Of a stretch of DNA of 64,000 nt, positions 60,185 to 64,000 are shown piece by piece. Position 1 is the first letter of the stretch. Each line of letters opens with the position of its first letter. Both the position numbers and the translations under genes were made by a program. This DNA comes from UBA6107 sp964459385. Its GTDB lineage: Bacteria > Chloroflexota > Anaerolineae > Anaerolineales > Anaerolineaceae. The DNA is taken from contig CAYWLG010000008.1 in NCBI GenBank assembly GCA_964459385.1, positions 1 through 64,000 of the forward strand. The letters run 5' to 3'. The notes beneath the pieces were generated by a model. That model was not told the origin of the DNA and ran no database searches. It worked only from the letters and a program-made list of their open reading frames with translations.

Positions 60185-61393
60185 TTAGTGGAGCTCCCCG
60201 CCGCTCACAAAAAAATGTTCGAGCACCAGTGCCGCGGCTCCTTTTGAAACAGCATCATCGGCCAACTCACATAAACGCACAGAAGTATGGGCCAGCGATT
60301 GTTCCAGCGCATAATGCGCCGCCTGCTCTTTGATCTCTTGCAGGTAGCGGCTGCCGAACAGTAACCCCGACCATCCCCCCAACAGAAGCAGCTCTGGGTT
60401 GAGCAAGTTGATGATATTGGCAAACGTTACCCCCAGATAGCGCAGGCTTTCGTTCACGATCTGTTGCGCAGCCGATTGACCCTCATCTGCTTTATGCAGG
60501 ATGTATTTAATGAAGGCGATCTGGTCGTTGCGGTCAGGGTGGTCTGCCTCAACATTGAGCGAGCAGTAACGATCGATGATGCCATTGGCCCCCAGATATA
60601 CTTCGGTGCAGCCGTGCCCGCCACAGCGGCACTGCGGACCGTTGACATCCAGGATGGTGTGGCCGATCTCCCCCGCGCTGTTGGCTGACCCTCTGAATAA
60701 GGATCGCTCCGAAATGATGCCGCTGCCCACGCCTGTGCCGACCAGCAAAACCACCAGGTTGTTCACCCCACGTCCGGCGCCGAAAAGTGCTTCCCCCATC
60801 GCCATCGACTTGGCGCCGTTTTCAAGGAACAGGGGAAAGGAAAAATTTTGCCGCAGGGCATTGAGAAGGGGAACATCATGCCAGCCCCAATTGGGGGTGA
60901 AAACTGAAATGCCCTTGACCGGGTCAACCAGCCCCGGGAAACCGACCCCCATGCCAATGACCTCCCGTTCTTCTATTTTTGCAGCGGCTAACACCTGCCG
61001 GATGCCCTGCGATATTTTATCGACCACCTGCTGTGGTTCTACCCGCGGCTCGACGAGAGGAAAAGAAACTTTTTGGCAGGAGTTGAATTGAACATCGAAT
61101 AACTCGACATTAATGAACGATTCACCCACCTCACAGCCGATAAAGTAACCATAATCCGGGTTAATGGTGAGCAAGGTGCTGGGGCGCCCGCCTTCTGAAC
61201 GCTTGCTGCCAGATTCAAGCAAAAGATGCTTCTCCAGCAGGTCGTTGACAATATTGGTCACCGTGGCCGGGCTGATGCCAATTTCGTGACTGACCTCAAG
61301 CCGCGATATGGGCGCGTTGAAGTAGATCTTTCTCAGGATTTCGGCGCTGTTGACGCGGCGCAGGTCTTGGGCGGTTGGTTTTTTATAATTCAT
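60185..61393 (-). CDS. ROK-family transcriptional regulator
   Basis: The 402-residue protein has an N-terminal winged helix (about 14-62, IYFNAPISRLEVSHEIGISPATVTNIVNDLLEK) and a C-terminal ROK sugar-kinase-like domain with VGTGVGSGII and the zinc motif CRCGGHGCTE. This is the XylR/NagC-type repressor design that binds a sugar as inducer. It lies 79 bp after the GH3 gene on the same strand and is likely its regulator, with the candidate operator at 63687-63706. Confidence 0.9.
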   Translation of the reverse strand: MNYKKPTAQDLRRVNSAEILRKIYFNAPISRLEVSHEIGISPATVTNIVNDLLEKHLLLESGSKRSEGGRPSTLLTINPDYGYFIGCEVGESFINVELFDVQFNSCQKVSFPLVEPRVEPQQVVDKISQGIRQVLAAAKIEEREVIGMGVGFPGLVDPVKGISVFTPNWGWHDVPLLNALRQNFSFPLFLENGAKSMAMGEALFGAGRGVNNLVVLLVGTGVGSGIISERSLFRGSANSAGEIGHTILDVNGPQCRCGGHGCTEVYLGANGIIDRYCSLNVEADHPDRNDQIAFIKYILHKADEGQSAAQQIVNESLRYLGVTFANIINLLNPELLLLGGWSGLLFGSRYLQEIKEQAAHYALEQSLAHTSVRLCELADDAVSKGAAALVLEHFFVSGGELH

Positions 61394-61423
61394 GGCCTAA
61401 TTATCAGATGCAGAAAAGGGTCT

Positions 61424-61473
61424 GCCCGTGGAAAAAGCCAACGGGCGAATTAATTATATCCGCTTGTGCGGAT
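61424..61473. other. Two hairpins between GH3 and ROK genes
   Basis: ATCCGC-TTGT-GCGGAT (61458-61473) begins at the GH3 stop, and GCCCGT/ACGGGC (61424-61446, 11-nt loop) follows. Neither has a clear T run, so read-through from the GH3 gene to the ROK gene is plausible. AT-rich ATATAATTAA between them matches half of the candidate operator. Confidence 0.4.
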
Positions 61474-63647
61474 CAGACCAGCTCAAATTGGCTTTCAAGG
61501 CCGGTGGCTGAATTGGGTGCGATCCACACCTTGTATTCGCCGGGTTCGAGGATAGGCTGAAGCTGGGCATCCAAAAAGGTTAGTTGGGTGGCAGGCAGGT
61601 TAAACTCACAGATGCAGCTCTCGCCGGGATTAAGGATGATGTGCTTGAAATCCTTCAGCTCCTTCACGGGACGGGTCACGTTGCCCACCAGATCGCGCAC
61701 ATACAATTGCACGATCTCAGTGCCGGCATATTCACCGTCGTTGGTGATGGTGGCCGCCACGCGCAGCGATTCAAACTTACTGATGATCGGAGTAAGCACT
61801 TTCAGCTCTGAATAGGTGAAGTGGGTGTAGCTCAGGCCGAACCCAAAGGGGAAGAGCGGGTCGCTGCTTTCATCCAGATAGGTGGATCTGTGCGCCTTGT
61901 TGAACTGGATCGTGCCGACGGAGTCGATCGGCCGCCCGGTGCGTTTGTGGGCGTAATAGACCGGAATTTGCCCCTCGCTGCGCGGCCAGGTGGCACTCAG
62001 TTTGGCAGACGGGTTGACCTTGCCCAGCAAGACATCGCAAAACCCCTGGGCTGAGCGGGTGCCGCCGTGCCAGGCCATCAAAACGGAAGGGACGCGTTCC
62101 ACAATTGAGGTAATCGTCAAAGGCCTGCCGGCAAAGAGGACCGCAATGGCCGGTTTGCCGGTGGCCAGCACGGCGTCAACCAGGGCTTGCTGGCTGCCTG
62201 GCAGGCCCAGATGGGCGCGCGAGTGGGCTTCTCCGCTCATGGTTTTTTCTTCCCCGAGCGCGAAAAGGACGACATCTGATTTTTGGGCAGCGGCAACCGC
62301 GGCGCTGAAATCACTTTTGCTGCCGTTGATGGCACAGCCGGGCTCAACGATCAATTTGCTGCTGGCAGGCAGGCTGTGGGCGAGTGCTTCGTGAAGGGTC
62401 TCGTTGTCTTCTGCGCGGCCGGCAAAGCTCCAACAGCCCAGCAGGCTGTCACGCTCCTCTGCAAACGGACCGATCAGGGCAAGGGTCTTTCCTTCCGGGC
62501 GCAGGGGCAGCAGGGCCGGTTCGTTCTTCAAGAGCACAATGCTTTCGGCAACACAGCGCTGGGCCAGCTCCAGCGTTTTGGGCTGCATCAGGGCTGCTTC
62601 TATCTTGTTTTCATCAATATAGGGGGCAATGAACAAGCCCAGATCAAATTTCATCTTCAGCACCCGCAGCACGGCCTCATCGATCAAAACCAGAGGCACT
62701 TTCCCTTCTTCCACCAGCTCTGCCAGGTGAAAATGGTAGGCGTTGCCCATCATATCGATATCGACGCCGGCCAAAATGCTGCGCAGGGCGGCTTCTTTGT
62801 GGTCGCGCGCAAAGCCGTGCTGGATGAGCTCGCCGATGGCATCGAAATCGCTGACGACCACACCCTCGAAGCCCCATTCGTTGCGCAGAATCTGGCGCAA
62901 GAGCAGCGGGTTCGCGGTGGCGGGCAGGCCGTTCAGATCGTTGAAGGAAGTCATGACCGATTTCACCCCGGCATCCACGGCGGCTTTGTAAGGCGGCAGA
63001 TACTCTTCACGCAGGCGGCGCTCAGACATATCGGTGCTGTTGTAATCTTTGCCGGCCTCGGCAGCGCCATAAGCGGCGTAATGCTTCACGCAGGAAGCAA
63101 CGGAGCGACCCTGTTCATCTTTGCATTCTTGAATGCCACGTACCCAGGCTTTGGCGAAACAGGAGTTCAAGACAGGGTCTTCACCACCACTTTCGGCAAT
63201 GCGCCCCCAGCGCGGATCGCGGCTGATATCGACCATAGGGGTGTAATTCCAGGTGGTGCCGGTGGTGAGCGCTTCGGCAATGGTCACACGGGCGACCTCT
63301 TCGACCAGTTTTGGGTTCCAGGTGCTGGCCAGTGCCAGTGGGATGGGAAAGATGCTGCGGTAGCCGTGGATGATGTCGTTGCCCACCAGAACTGGGATAT
63401 GCAGGCGGCTTTCTTCAACGGCAATATGCTGGTACTCATTTACACGCAGAGGGTCGCGCACGCTTAATAATGAACCGAGCCTACCCTCGCGCAGAAGCTG
63501 TTGGATATCCTCTTTCCAGGTAAGGTCTGCCTGCACCATTTGGCCGATCTTCTCGCTGAGCGTCATTTGCTTGAGCAGCGCATGACAGAACTCGTCACGC
63601 GGCAGAGGATTTGGATGAAGAAGAGTGTCAGCGTTATTGTTCGACAT
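61473..63647 (-). CDS. Glycoside hydrolase family 3 beta-glucosidase-like
   Basis: This 724-residue GH3 enzyme has a TIM-barrel domain with the nucleophile D267 in VVVSDFDAIGEL, a second sandwich domain (about 375-570) and a C-terminal fibronectin-like domain (about 620-715). NDIIHGYRSIFPIPLALASTWNPKLVEEVA is typical of BglX-type enzymes that split beta-linked oligosaccharides. No signal peptide is visible, so it acts in the cytoplasm. It is transcribed ahead of the ROK regulator. Confidence 0.92.
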   Translation of the reverse strand: MSNNNADTLLHPNPLPRDEFCHALLKQMTLSEKIGQMVQADLTWKEDIQQLLREGRLGSLLSVRDPLRVNEYQHIAVEESRLHIPVLVGNDIIHGYRSIFPIPLALASTWNPKLVEEVARVTIAEALTTGTTWNYTPMVDISRDPRWGRIAESGGEDPVLNSCFAKAWVRGIQECKDEQGRSVASCVKHYAAYGAAEAGKDYNSTDMSERRLREEYLPPYKAAVDAGVKSVMTSFNDLNGLPATANPLLLRQILRNEWGFEGVVVSDFDAIGELIQHGFARDHKEAALRSILAGVDIDMMGNAYHFHLAELVEEGKVPLVLIDEAVLRVLKMKFDLGLFIAPYIDENKIEAALMQPKTLELAQRCVAESIVLLKNEPALLPLRPEGKTLALIGPFAEERDSLLGCWSFAGRAEDNETLHEALAHSLPASSKLIVEPGCAINGSKSDFSAAVAAAQKSDVVLFALGEEKTMSGEAHSRAHLGLPGSQQALVDAVLATGKPAIAVLFAGRPLTITSIVERVPSVLMAWHGGTRSAQGFCDVLLGKVNPSAKLSATWPRSEGQIPVYYAHKRTGRPIDSVGTIQFNKAHRSTYLDESSDPLFPFGFGLSYTHFTYSELKVLTPIISKFESLRVAATITNDGEYAGTEIVQLYVRDLVGNVTRPVKELKDFKHIILNPGESCICEFNLPATQLTFLDAQLQPILEPGEYKVWIAPNSATGLESQFELV

Positions 63648-63686
63648 AGGGATCAGCCTTTCTTGAAAAATATCCGACGTGCTTCA

Positions 63687-63706
63687 TTATATAATTAACT
63701 ATATAA
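63687..63706. promoter_or_regulatory. Candidate ROK operator
   Basis: TTATATAATTAACTATATAA is palindromic at 18 of 20 positions and lies 40 bp upstream of the GH3 start. It also could contain the -10 element of the GH3 promoter. The rest of 63648-63850 is AT-rich and holds no gene. Confidence 0.45.
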
Positions 63707-63850
63707 AATAAGGGGTGAAATAAAAGAAAAAAGCTGATATTGCTCTTGGCGTTTGGAAGTCAATAAAGAGGAATGTTTTTGCTCTCATTCCAGATGCTGC
63801 AAGGGCACAAAGGGAGTTAAAATAATGCAACAAATCCAAGAGGTGAAACC

Positions 63851-64000
63851 ATGTCGAGCAAACCAACCTTTGATATTCTTTTGCTGATCGCCAGACCCGC
63901 AGCCGGAAAAAGCGAAATCATCCACTATCTCAAGAACACCTCCCTTGAAGAGCGCATTGATCGTTTTCACATTGGCAAACTTGAAGAGATCGACGATTTT
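63851..64000 (+). CDS. P-loop protein, 5' end only
   Basis: The first 50 residues of a gene that runs off the window. The start ATG has GAGGTG upstream. LLLIARPAAGKSEIIHYL contains a Walker-A-like loop (RPAAGKSE), so it is a nucleoside-triphosphate-binding protein, perhaps kinase-like. Nothing more can be said from this part. Confidence 0.6.
   Translation, partial: MSSKPTFDILLLIARPAAGKSEIIHYLKNTSLEERIDRFHIGKLEEIDDF

Noticed and set aside
62283..63467. 394-codon plus-strand open frame opposite the GH3 gene
   Set aside because: Shadow of the GH3 gene, with no independent support.
1..64000. CRISPR arrays, rRNA or tRNA genes, transposases
   Set aside because: No regular short repeats, no rRNA motifs and no tRNA cloverleaf were seen. 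No IS-type coding region is present.

Overview
This window reads as a stretch of bacterial chromosome of moderate GC. It is most likely from the phylum Chloroflexota, class Anaerolineae. That placement is an inference from the overall protein character: a full set of 14 separate nuo genes, alanine-rich lipoproteins (HtrA, metallophosphoesterase, TolB-like propeller), a GH38-like DUF5054-type protein, a GH3/ROK sugar locus and a kdp operon. No rRNA, tRNA, CRISPR array, transposase or integrase was found.

Layout. 103-14205 (minus): the complete complex I operon, nuoA to nuoN in canonical order, with mostly overlapping or abutting genes and a TTGACA-type promoter at about 14240-14268. 14593-17405 (plus): an ECF-type sigma factor translationally coupled to a membrane-anchored protein with an extracytoplasmic TolB-like propeller. 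This pair is bracketed by two copies of a 55-65 bp hairpin-bearing repeat. 17707-18324 (minus): Mn-type superoxide dismutase, with a perfect 12-bp inverted repeat laid over its promoter. 18527-30090: a small membrane protein, a GH38-like protein, a LiaF-like envelope protein, a lipoprotein HtrA protease, an NAD-epimerase, a folE/phosphatase pair, zwf, DUF493 and a SIS-like protein. 30178-34333: a multi-PAS histidine kinase with an overlapping Rcp1-like response regulator. 34417-43865: mostly single metabolic and signalling genes (sdaA, nitroreductase, metallophosphoesterase lipoprotein, rRNA methyltransferase, TolB-like lipoprotein, aromatic-ring dioxygenase, diguanylate cyclase, VTT membrane protein, DinB-like). 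43943-46384: a TetR/SDR/SDR divergon with two matching operators. 46465-48355: an MFS transporter and a hemolysin III/PAQR protein. 48530-50261: an AT-rich 1.7-kb insert carrying a TIR protein with two MazG-like/zinc-ribbon repeats. 50982-59242 (minus): a kdp operon (a 29-residue small protein, kdpF, A, B, an unknown two-helix gene, C, D, E). 59365-60096: a twin-CDGSH protein. 60185-63647: a ROK regulator and a GH3 beta-glucosidase. 63851-64000: the start of a P-loop protein cut by the window edge.

The most unusual item is the TIR gene. It sits in the 3' end of a HAD hydrolase gene. A 39-bp direct repeat flanks it: the current last codons of the HAD gene on one side, and on the other the stranded original last codons followed by the original terminator. 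This looks like site-specific insertion of a one-gene defence island that restores the gene it enters, with no integrase on board. A second cargo-like module, the sigma/propeller pair, is likewise bracketed by direct repeats that carry a sodA-type terminator hairpin. The kdp operon adds two small membrane genes that the classical operon lacks and has a candidate KdpE operator.

All calls rest on reading the sequence and on family knowledge. No database search was possible.
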